NCBI GenBank assembly: GCA_023398955.1
Contig: JAEWRL010000189.1
Coordinates: forward strand, 1 to 64,000
From: Pseudomonadota bacterium
GTDB taxonomy: Bacteria > Myxococcota_A > Polyangia > Polyangiales > Polyangiaceae
Reading direction: 5' to 3'
DNA: 64,000 bases
The position numbers were made by a program, and so were the translations under genes. A model generated the notes under the pieces. The model was not told the origin of the DNA and did no database searches. It saw nothing but the letters and a program-made list of their open reading frames with translations. Below are positions 57,129-64,000 of the stretch, piece by piece. Numbering within the stretch: position 1 is the first letter of the stretch; every line of letters starts with the position of its first letter.

Positions 57129-59534
57129 TTACTGGCGCGTTCGCGCGTCGATGGCGTCAATGGCCTTTGCCAGGGCACTGCCCTCACGCAAGCACGGATA
57201 GCAGTCCGCCTTGGCGCGCCGGCCGCAGCCCGTAGTCGCCTCCATCGTCCGAAGAACCTTCAGGGCACGCCTGTCGCCATGGCGCTCCGCTCGCGGGAGA
57301 AGCGCTTTCTTCGCTGCGCAGGTGTCGGCGTTCCTCAGAGCCACAGCGACCTTCAGAGCATCGGATGCCACCTTCGCGAACGATTCGCTCTGGAAGTACC
57401 TCTCTGCCCGCGCCTTCACGTCCGCTCGAATACCTCGTGTCGTGCTCAGGTCGAAGAGGATGTCCGCCCCGCGACTTGCCATCGGCCCTTCCAGGAGAGC
57501 GAAGGCCGCCTCCTGGCTCTCCGGCATTTGAGCCGACTGCCACAGCAAGGTCGCAACCTCTGCGTCGCGTCGCATCTGCGGCTCGAGCTCCACCACGTGA
57601 CCGATTCTGCCGACGACCTCGCCGTAGCGCTTCTCCAAGCGGTACGCCTTTGCCAGCTCGAGGTGCACGGTCGGGTCCCGATCGTATCGTTTGGCGAGGG
57701 GCTCCAGTGCAGCCGCACCCTTCTTCTTTGCAGCTTCCAGCTCCTGCTCCGGGGCTTGGTGGGGCCTCCCCTCCGGTCCGCCTTGGTGACCAGCGGGTTC
57801 GAGCTGCGTCGAGGCGACGGAGGACGACGGGGTGCTGGTGCTAGATACGTGATACCCAGCCCCCTCGTCCGCCGCGTCCGATCCGAAGCCTAGCGAGGCC
57901 ACGGCCAAGAGCCCACCGACCCCAAGGAGCACCGCCGCAGCGCCTCCGGCGGTCACCGCCGACGAGGGCACCCCGACCAAAGCGCTTTGCACCGATCTCG
58001 GCCAGCGTCCACGACCTGCTTCCACCCACGCAACTCCGCGCTCCCAGAGCGCGCGGGCGCCGCTGGGACGTTCGGGCGGAGCTTGAACGACAAGCGGAGC
58101 AGCACCGTACCCAGCCTGCTCATCCGGCATCGGCAGGGGCACCGCAGCATCCGAAGGCCCGCTGGCACCCTCCACAGACGATGCCTCCCGTTGTTGGACG
58201 TTGGCGGTGCCATCCGTCGTGCGCGAAACACTCTCGAGCACCGAACCCGCGTCAACGGCGCCAGACGCCGGGAGCTCAATGGTCTCGGGCTCGTCGAACT
58301 CGTCTTCCTCGGTGATGATGGGCGAATCGACGAGCAGGCCCGGCTCCTCAGCGCCAGGCGACAACTTGGGCGGGAGCGGTGGGGCAGCCAGGGGCTCGTC
58401 AGCGGATCTTGGCGGGGGCGGCCGCTTGGATGGTGGGGGCGGAACCATGGGCCTGGGCGGAGCCGCTGGTAGCGGAGGCACGGCAGGCCCGCCCCGCGCC
58501 GCGGCGAGCGGACCCTTGCCGCGCGCCAAGCCCGATGGAGCCAACCGCCGGAGAGCGGCGGCCGCGGCTGACTGAGCGGGTTTCTCTCGCCCTTCACGCT
58601 GGACATCGCGGAGTATGTCGTCGAGCCGCACCACGATGTCCTTCGCCGACTCCGGGCGCTCGTCAGCCTCCTTGTCCAGCAGCTGCTGCAACAGGTCATC
58701 GAGCGCGCTCGAGATCTGGACTCCGGGCGCACGCTCGCCGACTCGCGGCACCGGAGTGGAGAGCTGCTGCCCCAGAATGCCTACCTGACTCGAGCTGGCG
58801 TAGGGCCTGACGCCAGCAAGCATCTCGAACAGAATGACGCCAAGCGAATAGAGATCGGCGCGAGCATCCACGGGCTGGCCTAGCGCCTGCTCAGGAGCCA
58901 TGTACTCGGGTGTCCCAAACACCATCCCGATCTTCGTAATCGCCTGGCCTGGACGCAGCGATCCACGGTCCGAGAGCTCCTGAATGGGCACCTTGGCGAT
59001 CCCGAAGTCGAGTACCTTGACGAAGTCGGGGTCGCCCGCCTTCCGGACGAGCATGACGTTCTCGGGCTTCAAGTCACGGTGAACGATGTCCAGGGCGTGG
59101 GCGCTCGCAAGCGCCGAAGCGACCTGGCGTGCAATGTGGATGCTGCGCGCTTCTGGAATGGGACCGGCGTTGATGGATTCGCGCAGCGCCAAGCCGTGTA
59201 TGTATTCCAGCACCAAGAACACGGAACCATCGTCCAGCTTCCCAAAATCAGTGGCGGCTGCCACATTCGGGTGGTCGATGTTGGCAGCGGCCATCGCTTC
59301 GCGTTTGAAACGCGTCACCACCTCCGGAACGAGGCTGAGCTCTTTGTGAAGGACCTTCACTGCGAGCTTCTTGCGCATGAGGACGTGCTCGGCTGCGTAG
59401 ACGCGTCCCATGCCACCAGTCCCCAGCAGCGCACCAATGCGGTAACGTTCGCTGATGACCATTCCATGGCGTTCGTCGGTCTCGACGTCTGCCGGTGGCT
59501 CCTTACCGTTCTTGCCGCTTGGAATTGCTGACAT
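57129..59534 (-). CDS. Ser/Thr protein kinase with membrane helix and C-terminal repeat region
   Basis: This 801-residue protein has a Hanks kinase domain at about 31-320: GTGGMGRVY, Lys60 in LAVKVL, HRDLKPENV (152-160), DFG 176-178, GTPEYMAPEQ. A Pro-rich linker follows, then a membrane helix (about 527-549). The external C-terminal part (about 595-800) has helical repeats (EKRYGEVVGRIGHVVELEP resembles TPR) and four Cys near its end (DTCAAKK, TTGC, DCYPC). Likely cell-surface signal input by the outer domain. It stands alone between a convergent redox gene and the PilZ gene (75 bases upstream). Confidence 0.9.
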   Translation of the reverse strand: MSAIPSGKNGKEPPADVETDERHGMVISERYRIGALLGTGGMGRVYAAEHVLMRKKLAVKVLHKELSLVPEVVTRFKREAMAAANIDHPNVAAATDFGKLDDGSVFLVLEYIHGLALRESINAGPIPEARSIHIARQVASALASAHALDIVHRDLKPENVMLVRKAGDPDFVKVLDFGIAKVPIQELSDRGSLRPGQAITKIGMVFGTPEYMAPEQALGQPVDARADLYSLGVILFEMLAGVRPYASSSQVGILGQQLSTPVPRVGERAPGVQISSALDDLLQQLLDKEADERPESAKDIVVRLDDILRDVQREGREKPAQSAAAAALRRLAPSGLARGKGPLAAARGGPAVPPLPAAPPRPMVPPPPSKRPPPPRSADEPLAAPPLPPKLSPGAEEPGLLVDSPIITEEDEFDEPETIELPASGAVDAGSVLESVSRTTDGTANVQQREASSVEGASGPSDAAVPLPMPDEQAGYGAAPLVVQAPPERPSGARALWERGVAWVEAGRGRWPRSVQSALVGVPSSAVTAGGAAAVLLGVGGLLAVASLGFGSDAADEGAGYHVSSTSTPSSSVASTQLEPAGHQGGPEGRPHQAPEQELEAAKKKGAAALEPLAKRYDRDPTVHLELAKAYRLEKRYGEVVGRIGHVVELEPQMRRDAEVATLLWQSAQMPESQEAAFALLEGPMASRGADILFDLSTTRGIRADVKARAERYFQSESFAKVASDALKVAVALRNADTCAAKKALLPRAERHGDRRALKVLRTMEATTGCGRRAKADCYPCLREGSALAKAIDAIDARTRQ

Positions 59535-59609
59535 TACGGGCTGCTCGAATAGGGCTCAGTGCGCCGCGGAACGGGGCTCAGGCACCAATGCCGCCGTGGC
59601 GGCTCGCTT

Positions 59610-61091
59610 TCATTCGTACGGGTTGTCGCTTGGCGGAGGCGGGGGCTCCGGCGATTGATTCTCATCGGTCGTAGGGGCGGGTGCGGCGGGTGCCGGACTT
59701 GGAGACACCGTTGCACTTGGAGCGGCGCCGGGAGACTGCTCCGGACCTGGCTCAGGGGCGTCTTCCTGCGGCGCGGGAACCGGTTCTTGAGGAGCAGGTG
59801 CAGGCGACTCCGGGGCGGCTGGCTCCGCTGGTCGCGGTCGCGGTCGCGGTCGCGGTTGAGCGGCTGGGCGGGGCGGCGGGGCGGGGCTCCGCGTCGTAGG
59901 TACAGCTACCGGCTCCGGCTCAACCTCCGGTACTGGCGCTGCGGCGTCTTGAAGCGCCGCGGCCCCCGCGTCTGGAGCGGCAGCATCCGCACCCGTGGCT
60001 CCGGCAGCATCGGCAGCGGCGGCAGGCACAGTTTGGGTCTCGGCGGGAGCCGGGGCTGGCGCTGGCTCCTCCGCGTCCATCGCGGGGGTCAACGGCTCAG
60101 GTGCCGGAGCAATGTCCTGACGCGGCGCCCTCGTCATGTAGAACACCAACGCGACCGCTGCTGCGACCCCGAGGAGCAGAACGAGCAGCTTCCCGCCGCC
60201 TCCTCCGTGATCGTCAGGTGCGGCAGCTTCCGGGGTGGGGCGTCTCTCTAGAGCCGCTGCGCGGGCCGACGGAGGCCCTCCCTTTCGGGGCGACGCGCTC
60301 GGCTTAGGGGTCCCCTCTCCGGCGTCTGCCGCGACCGCAGCAGCGTGGGCTGGCGCGGATCTACTCGGACGTCCCGCCGGGGCCGACGCCGCGTGGTGCC
60401 CACGCTTATCCTTGGCTCGCTGTTGCGCAGCCGCTCCACCGGACGCTGTATCCTCGGCGTCGCTCTTCTCGCCGAGTTCCTCGACTGAGCCCCCCGCTTC
60501 CCGCAGAGCGTCCTGCAGCAACTCGGCGGCTTGTTTCATCAGCGTGCGGTCCTCGCGAGGAGGTGCGTCGCGCTCTGGATCCGTGGTCGGAAAGAAAGTG
60601 CCAGTATCGTCTTGCGCCTGCGGCGCCGCCGACGAGCCGGGCTCACCCGGATCGGGAGCCTTGGACCGCTCCGCTTGCTGTGCCTTGAGGGCCGCGACAC
60701 CGGCTGCCGGGGTGACCTCGTCGGCGCGATCGAAGGCAGACTCCTCGTCGCGCCGTCGAGCGACGAGCTGGTCGATCACCGCCTTCGACTCGTCATCCAG
60801 CTTGATGAACTTGACGCCCATTCCCGCAGGCTGCGCCTCCTCCACATCCGGGGGATTCCGCTTCCAAACCACGCGCCCCACCCCCTGCATGACGCGCTGG
60901 TCCTCGCCGATCTTCACCTCGAACTTCAGCAGCGTGCCGGGAGGAAACGGCTTTGGCGTCTTGATGAACATACCACCGCGGCTGACGTCGTACGAATGGT
61001 GCTCGATGAACTCATCCAAGGTCGCGCTCTTGTAGCGGACCGTCATGCTGAGCACTTTCGCGCGCGGATCCTTGCGGGTCTCCTGAGACAT
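59610..61091 (-). CDS. PilZ-domain protein with membrane helix and proline-alanine tail
   Basis: This protein has 493 residues from the ATG at 61091 (GGAG about six bases upstream). Residues about 1-117 form a myxococcal-type PilZ domain with the c-di-GMP motifs RKDPR (6-10) and DVSRGG (35-40) intact. A charged linker follows (about 120-290), then a membrane helix (about 301-319), and a final 173 residues almost all Pro, Ala, Glu and Thr, including an (RP)n run near 415 coded by a GGTCGC-type tandem repeat. The tail resembles TonB-type rods and could reach across the periplasm. Open frame upstream to 61295 is not protein-like. Confidence 0.88.
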   Translation of the reverse strand: MSQETRKDPRAKVLSMTVRYKSATLDEFIEHHSYDVSRGGMFIKTPKPFPPGTLLKFEVKIGEDQRVMQGVGRVVWKRNPPDVEEAQPAGMGVKFIKLDDESKAVIDQLVARRRDEESAFDRADEVTPAAGVAALKAQQAERSKAPDPGEPGSSAAPQAQDDTGTFFPTTDPERDAPPREDRTLMKQAAELLQDALREAGGSVEELGEKSDAEDTASGGAAAQQRAKDKRGHHAASAPAGRPSRSAPAHAAAVAADAGEGTPKPSASPRKGGPPSARAAALERRPTPEAAAPDDHGGGGGKLLVLLLGVAAAVALVFYMTRAPRQDIAPAPEPLTPAMDAEEPAPAPAPAETQTVPAAAADAAGATGADAAAPDAGAAALQDAAAPVPEVEPEPVAVPTTRSPAPPPRPAAQPRPRPRPRPAEPAAPESPAPAPQEPVPAPQEDAPEPGPEQSPGAAPSATVSPSPAPAAPAPTTDENQSPEPPPPPSDNPYE

Positions 61092-61454
61092 GGGTTCTCC
61101 GAGGTCGTCGACTAGCTCGTGCTGCACCGGCACGTGGGGCAGCAGTGGATGCCCATGGTAGCCAAAGGCTGTTCCGAACCCCAAGTATCGCAGCGCGCGC
61201 CCCTTGGCCAGTGTACGAGTGCGCTGAGACAAAAACTCGACCCGGCCCAGCGCCCATACCGACCAACTGCCCCGCCGGTGCCAATCCTGCCGCAATATAG
61301 TGGGTACTCACCCGTGAAGAGAGACAGCTGGAATCCAATCGGACACCCGTCCTGTTGCCCTCACCGAATCGGGACTGCTAATGGCCAGAAGGCCGCTTTC
61401 GGGCAAACGCAACGTTCGGCTGGCAGGCGGGGCGTTGAGGGACTGATCGGGCTC
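61092..61454. promoter_or_regulatory. Intergenic region upstream of the PilZ gene
   Basis: This 363-base gap lies between the PilZ gene and the alpha/beta hydrolase gene, both leftward. It contains no recognisable gene. The candidate sigma-54 element at 61268-61283 and a TATATT hexamer on the minus strand near 61297 are the main signals. Confidence 0.4.
61268..61283 (-). promoter_or_regulatory. Candidate sigma-54 promoter of the PilZ gene
   Basis: The minus strand reads TGGCACCGGCGGGGCA here. The -24 half (TGGCAC) is perfect and the -12 half has GC at the right spacing but lacks TT before it. Start near 61256 would give a leader of about 165 bases. Moderate candidate only. Confidence 0.35.
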
Positions 61455-62495
61455 TCACTGACGCTTCGACAATCCCGCAAAACCATCACCGGTCCGAAGC
61501 GCCTCATCGTGGAAAACGAGCATCTCGATTGCCCCAGGCCCGCGATTGAAATCGTAATCGTGAGGTCCGGCTACGCTCGCAAAGTCGTGGGAGATGCCAG
61601 CGCGCCGCCATGCTTCGGAGAGGCGGGTCAGCGGCTCGCGATAGTAGTCACCGCTGCTCGTCAGTACGCGAAGTCTCAACGCCGGATTGCGTCGCAAGGC
61701 CCCGGCAGCAAGCGTCGTGAGCTTCTGCACTTCGTCGCCTCCAAACGCGGCTTGAAGGCTGCCAACGGAGCCGAAGGCCTGCGGGAACATCAGTCCTATC
61801 AGTACCGAAAGGCGGCCACCGAGACTGACACCATCGATGGCCGTCGTGGCCGCGCTCCCGAAGGATGGAGTCTCCGCGTACACCCGAGGGAGGACGCTCT
61901 CGACGATGAAGCGGCCGTAGGGAACGACGGCCTCCAGCGACTCCGCTCCGGAGAGTTGAATGGGCGTGTATGGCATGACAACGACCATTCCTCGGTAGGG
62001 ATCGGTCGAGAGCCGGCTGTTCAACGCGCTGAGGCGCTCCGCGGAAACGAAGCCGTGGAAATCTCGCACATCCAGAGGGGGGTGCTCGAGCGCATCGATC
62101 GCTTCGTGGAGCTGATAGTCCTCGAGCCAGCCTCTCGCTCCGCGCCATGGGCCCTTGAGCGCCTCACCCCTGCCGTGCAGCGCGACGAGGACAGGGAGCG
62201 GGGGTTCGTCACGTCCCCGTCGCGGCACGGACACGAGGACCCGGAGCTCGCCGTACGGTCCGTCCTGGAAGTCCCAGACGAGGGTTCGAGGACGCCCCCG
62301 GCGCGAGCCAGCGCCAACGATTGCCGAATCCCCGTGCTCTGCCGGTTCTGCGCTCGTGGGAAGGAACGGCGCAGCGCTCGCGCCGGAGGCAACCGGGACT
62401 GGAGAGGACCCGACCGACGCTTGCGGCTGCCGCTCGGCTCGCTTGCAATCCAAGGAAACGAACGCCACCAGGGCGCAGAGTAGTACGCCTAGCAT
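61455..62495 (-). CDS. Alpha/beta hydrolase, esterase-like, exported
   Basis: This protein has about 346 residues from the ATG at 62495 (a TTG at 62552 is possible). The N-terminal hydrophobic segment LGVLLCALVAFVSLDC suggests export; the residue before Cys is Asp, so it is not a clean lipobox. The fold resembles poly(3-hydroxyalkanoate)-depolymerase/Esterase-D hydrolases: PLPVLVALHGRGEALKGPW, then the nucleophile elbow GVSLGGRLSVLIG, and a late His in AGPHDYDFNRGPG. The substrate is unknown. It lies downstream of gloB with a short gap and may be cotranscribed. Confidence 0.75.
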   Translation of the reverse strand: MLGVLLCALVAFVSLDCKRAERQPQASVGSSPVPVASGASAAPFLPTSAEPAEHGDSAIVGAGSRRGRPRTLVWDFQDGPYGELRVLVSVPRRGRDEPPLPVLVALHGRGEALKGPWRGARGWLEDYQLHEAIDALEHPPLDVRDFHGFVSAERLSALNSRLSTDPYRGMVVVMPYTPIQLSGAESLEAVVPYGRFIVESVLPRVYAETPSFGSAATTAIDGVSLGGRLSVLIGLMFPQAFGSVGSLQAAFGGDEVQKLTTLAAGALRRNPALRLRVLTSSGDYYREPLTRLSEAWRRAGISHDFASVAGPHDYDFNRGPGAIEMLVFHDEALRTGDGFAGLSKRQ

Positions 62496-62553
62496 GCTGC
62501 GGGAGTCCCGCGGGCGCTTGCTCGCGCGCCTCCACAGGATTCCTCTCGGCAAC

Positions 62554-63330
62554 TCAGAAGCCGTCCTTTAGGTTGCGAAGGCGAGCAAACACCTCCGCCG
62601 GACGCAGCGGGCGAAGCGTTTCGCCGGCCACGGTCGCCACCACCTCCGGCTGGGTACAGCGCAGAAACGGGTTGATGCGCCGCTCCTGAAGAATCGTCGA
62701 TGGCACAGTGCAAGGACCGTCGTCTTGACGGGTCAGATCGCTGAGCGCTGCTGCGACCGCTGAATTGCTTGGCTCCACGTGGTGCGCGAATTCCAGGTTG
62801 CGCCGCGTGTACTCGTGGCCGCAGTAGACCAGAGTCGACGGGGGGAGAGCGCCAATTCTGTCGTTGAGCGACGCATACATCACCTCGGGCGTTCCTTCGA
62901 ACAACCTGCCGCATCCGGCCACGAACAGCGTATCCCCGGTGAACACGACCCCCCCGCCGACGTAAGCAACAGCGCCGCGTGTGTGCCCCGGGACGTGCAC
63001 CGCCTGCCAACGCACCCCAATCAGCTCAAGGTGCTGGGCGTGCTCGACGCCGTCAGTCATTGCTGGCACTCTCGCGGCCTCGCTAGCGTGGGCAAGCACT
63101 CGCAATGATGGGATCCGACGAGAGAGCTCGCCATTGCCCCCTACGTGATCCGAGTGGTGATGCGTCGTCAGGATGGCAATCAGCCGCAGCTGATGCTCCT
63201 CAAGGGCATCAAGCACTGGTGCCGCCTCGCAGGCATCGACGACAATTGCTTCGTCCCCCTGCCCGGCCGACACGAGGTACGCATAGTTGTCGCGAAGACA
63301 GGGAATGGGAGTGACACGAATCGCAGACAC
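62554..63330 (-). CDS. gloB: Hydroxyacylglutathione hydrolase (glyoxalase II)
   Basis: This 258-residue metallo-beta-lactamase-fold enzyme hydrolyses S-lactoylglutathione. Metal ligands lie in TTHHHSDHVGG and in the later GHTRGAVAY, GDTLFVAGCGRLFEG and YCGHEYTRRNLEFAHHVEP segments. Opening MSAIRVTPIPCLRDNYAYLV and the C-terminal arm match GloB. Start is GTG. A myxobacterium may use another thiol in place of glutathione. It diverges from the tRNA gene. Confidence 0.93.
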   Translation of the reverse strand: MSAIRVTPIPCLRDNYAYLVSAGQGDEAIVVDACEAAPVLDALEEHQLRLIAILTTHHHSDHVGGNGELSRRIPSLRVLAHASEAARVPAMTDGVEHAQHLELIGVRWQAVHVPGHTRGAVAYVGGGVVFTGDTLFVAGCGRLFEGTPEVMYASLNDRIGALPPSTLVYCGHEYTRRNLEFAHHVEPSNSAVAAALSDLTRQDDGPCTVPSTILQERRINPFLRCTQPEVVATVAGETLRPLRPAEVFARLRNLKDGF

Positions 63331-63393
63331 GCTACACTACGCCCTCCGTAGCACGGAATTTCAGCAACACTGAACACGGTCTAACCGTTACCT

Positions 63394-63467
63394 GCGCCAC
63401 TAGCTCAGCTGGATAGAGCGTCGGCCTCCGGAGCCGAAGGCCAGTGGTTCGAATCCACTGTGGCGCG
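63394..63467 (+). tRNA. tRNA-Arg (anticodon CCG)
   Basis: The cloverleaf folds completely. Acceptor arms GCGCCAC and GTGGCGC pair, with discriminator G; the D-arm has GCTC/GAGC; the anticodon arm TCGGC/GCCGA closes the loop CTCCGGA with anticodon CCG (Arg, reading CGG); the T-arm is AGTGG-TTCGAAT-CCACT. The 3' CCA is not encoded. It lies between divergent gloB and the AgmX-like gene. Confidence 0.95.
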
Positions 63468-63585
63468 CGAAGAAAGTCAGCAGGGCCAGCTGAGGGGACA
63501 ACCCGACTTGGCCCGAGAGTGCTCGCGGCGAGGAGTCCGAAGCTCGCGTTGAGTACTCTCATGAGCTCACTTCGCAGACCGAGGT

Positions 63586-63608
63586 ACAAGGCCTCCGCCA
63601 GGCCTTGT
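63586..63608. terminator. Strong inverted repeat after the AgmX-like gene
   Basis: ACAAGGCCT and AGGCCTTGT form a perfect 9-base stem around a 5-base loop. The site is about 58 bases past the stop of the leftward AgmX-like gene and could terminate it, although no T-run follows on that strand. Confidence 0.4.
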
Positions 63609-63627
63609 GTCGGCGTCAAGGTCAAGC

Positions 63628-63664
63628 AAGGTGTCGGCGTCAGCAAGGTGTCGGCGTCAGCAAG
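63628..63664. repeat. Tandem 17-base repeat
   Basis: The unit AAGGTGTCGGCGTCAGC occurs twice in full and starts a third time; a degenerate copy lies just before (63606-63620). It abuts the stop of the AgmX-like gene. Confidence 0.75.
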
Positions 63665-63665
63665 T

Positions 63666-64000
63666 CTACTTGAGGGAGAAGCTCTTGCTCACGGTCACGG
63701 ATCCGCCGAAGTACGGCGGAATGCGCGCTGACTGGAACGTGCGGACTATGCAGCCCGCGCTCACGCCATCCCCGCTGACGCTGGCAACCGCCACGTTCTG
63801 CACGAGTCCAGACGAGGCGTAGGTCACGACCACCGTCCCTTGAGCTGCACCGTCCGCGCACTTGCTTGCGCGCACCGCTGCACCAGCGAGGGCCCGGCGC
63901 GCAGCCGAGCGATCGAAGGAACCAAGTCCGCTGGGTGCCGCCGCGGGAGCAGCGTCCGTGGAGGGAGCGCGCTCCGAGGGCTCTGCCGCAGTGTCGTTTC
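63666..64000 (-). CDS. AgmX/PglI-type (TonB-like) C-terminal domain protein, partial
   Basis: The gene enters from the right edge; only the last about 110 residues are inside the window. An acidic, Ala/Pro-rich linker is followed by GLGSFDRSAARRALAGAA and then KCADG, GTVVVTYASSGLVQNVAV, GCIVRTFQSARIPPYFGG and a final SVTVSKSFSLK. This is the AgmX/PglI C-terminal pattern (F-D-x-x-A-A...C...G-x-x-x-V-x-F...G-x-C-I-x-x-x-F...x-I-P-P-F-x-G), found in gliding and energy-coupling proteins of myxobacteria. An internal GTG at 63875 is probably not the start, since homology begins upstream. Confidence 0.85.
   Translation of the reverse strand, partial: NDTAAEPSERAPSTDAAPAAAPSGLGSFDRSAARRALAGAAVRASKCADGAAQGTVVVTYASSGLVQNVAVASVSGDGVSAGCIVRTFQSARIPPYFGGSVTVSKSFSLK

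Noticed and set aside
59827..59865. GGTCGC-type repeat as a CRISPR or regulatory repeat
   Set aside because: It codes the Arg-Pro run of the PilZ protein tail and has no spacers.
59559..60251. Arg/Gly-rich plus-strand frame over the PilZ tail
   Set aside because: It is the complement of the Pro/Ala-rich tail, low complexity and without a ribosome-binding site.
61119..62483. 454-codon plus-strand frame over the hydrolase gene
   Set aside because: The hydrolase nucleophile motif and fold are on the minus strand; the plus-strand frame has no recognisable domain.
63332..63646. Minus-strand frame with residues WIRTTGLRLRRPT
   Set aside because: This is the antisense translation of the tRNA-Arg gene, a classic false gene.

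Overview
The window is high-GC bacterial DNA that reads as a member of the Myxococcota (a myxobacterium-like deltaproteobacterium). Supporting signs are three large Hanks-type Ser/Thr kinases in 64 kb, an FHA-domain polysaccharide protein, a myxococcal-type PilZ protein, an AgmX/PglI-type C-terminal domain, many lipoproteins, and a complete alternative complex III plus caa3-type oxidase operon. Species or family cannot be fixed from the sequence alone.

Positions 1-13,600 are an exopolysaccharide and surface-protein region. After an HNH-nuclease remnant at the left edge comes a leftward unit: a WecG/TagA/CpsF glycosyltransferase, a PhzF-like protein, a Ser/Thr kinase with a DUF4388-like domain, and an FHA-Wzz fusion. 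A polyprenyl-phosphate sugar-1-phosphate transferase runs divergently and is followed by a decayed IS701-like transposase. Next is a compact exosortase operon: a VPELD-CTERM surface protein, a TPR lipoprotein, and an exosortase E/CAAX-protease fusion, with a sigma-54-like promoter in front. The likely overall job is to build an exopolysaccharide and sort a matching surface protein, with phosphorylation control at the chain-length step.

Positions 13,600-31,400 form a long leftward array. Its head is ActA-ActB-ActC-ActDE(fused)-ActF, a small unknown membrane protein, an Sco copper chaperone and cytochrome oxidase subunits II, I, III and IV. This is a quinol to cytochrome c to O2 respiratory chain. 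The array continues into a coiled-coil protein, an Slt-type lytic transglycosylase lipoprotein and a LarA-domain protein.

Positions 32,000-51,600 are mostly housekeeping: a group 2 sigma-70 factor, an ABC exporter, pheS-rplT-rpmI without infC or pheT next to them, carB, a von Willebrand factor A lipoprotein, a MutS-related ATPase, a PBP4-type D,D-carboxypeptidase, pyrG, a diacylglycerol-kinase-like enzyme and a HEAT-repeat lipoprotein.

Positions 51,700-64,000 are rich in signalling: a kinase with two complete kinase domains in one chain, a membrane-anchored protein with three DsbA-like domains, another Ser/Thr kinase, a PilZ/transmembrane/proline-alanine-rich protein, an alpha/beta hydrolase, glyoxalase II, a tRNA-Arg(CCG), and the C-terminus of an AgmX/TonB-like protein cut by the window edge.

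All calls were made by reading the sequence; no database search was run. Family names come from motif recognition, and start codons were chosen from motifs, overlaps and visible ribosome-binding sites.
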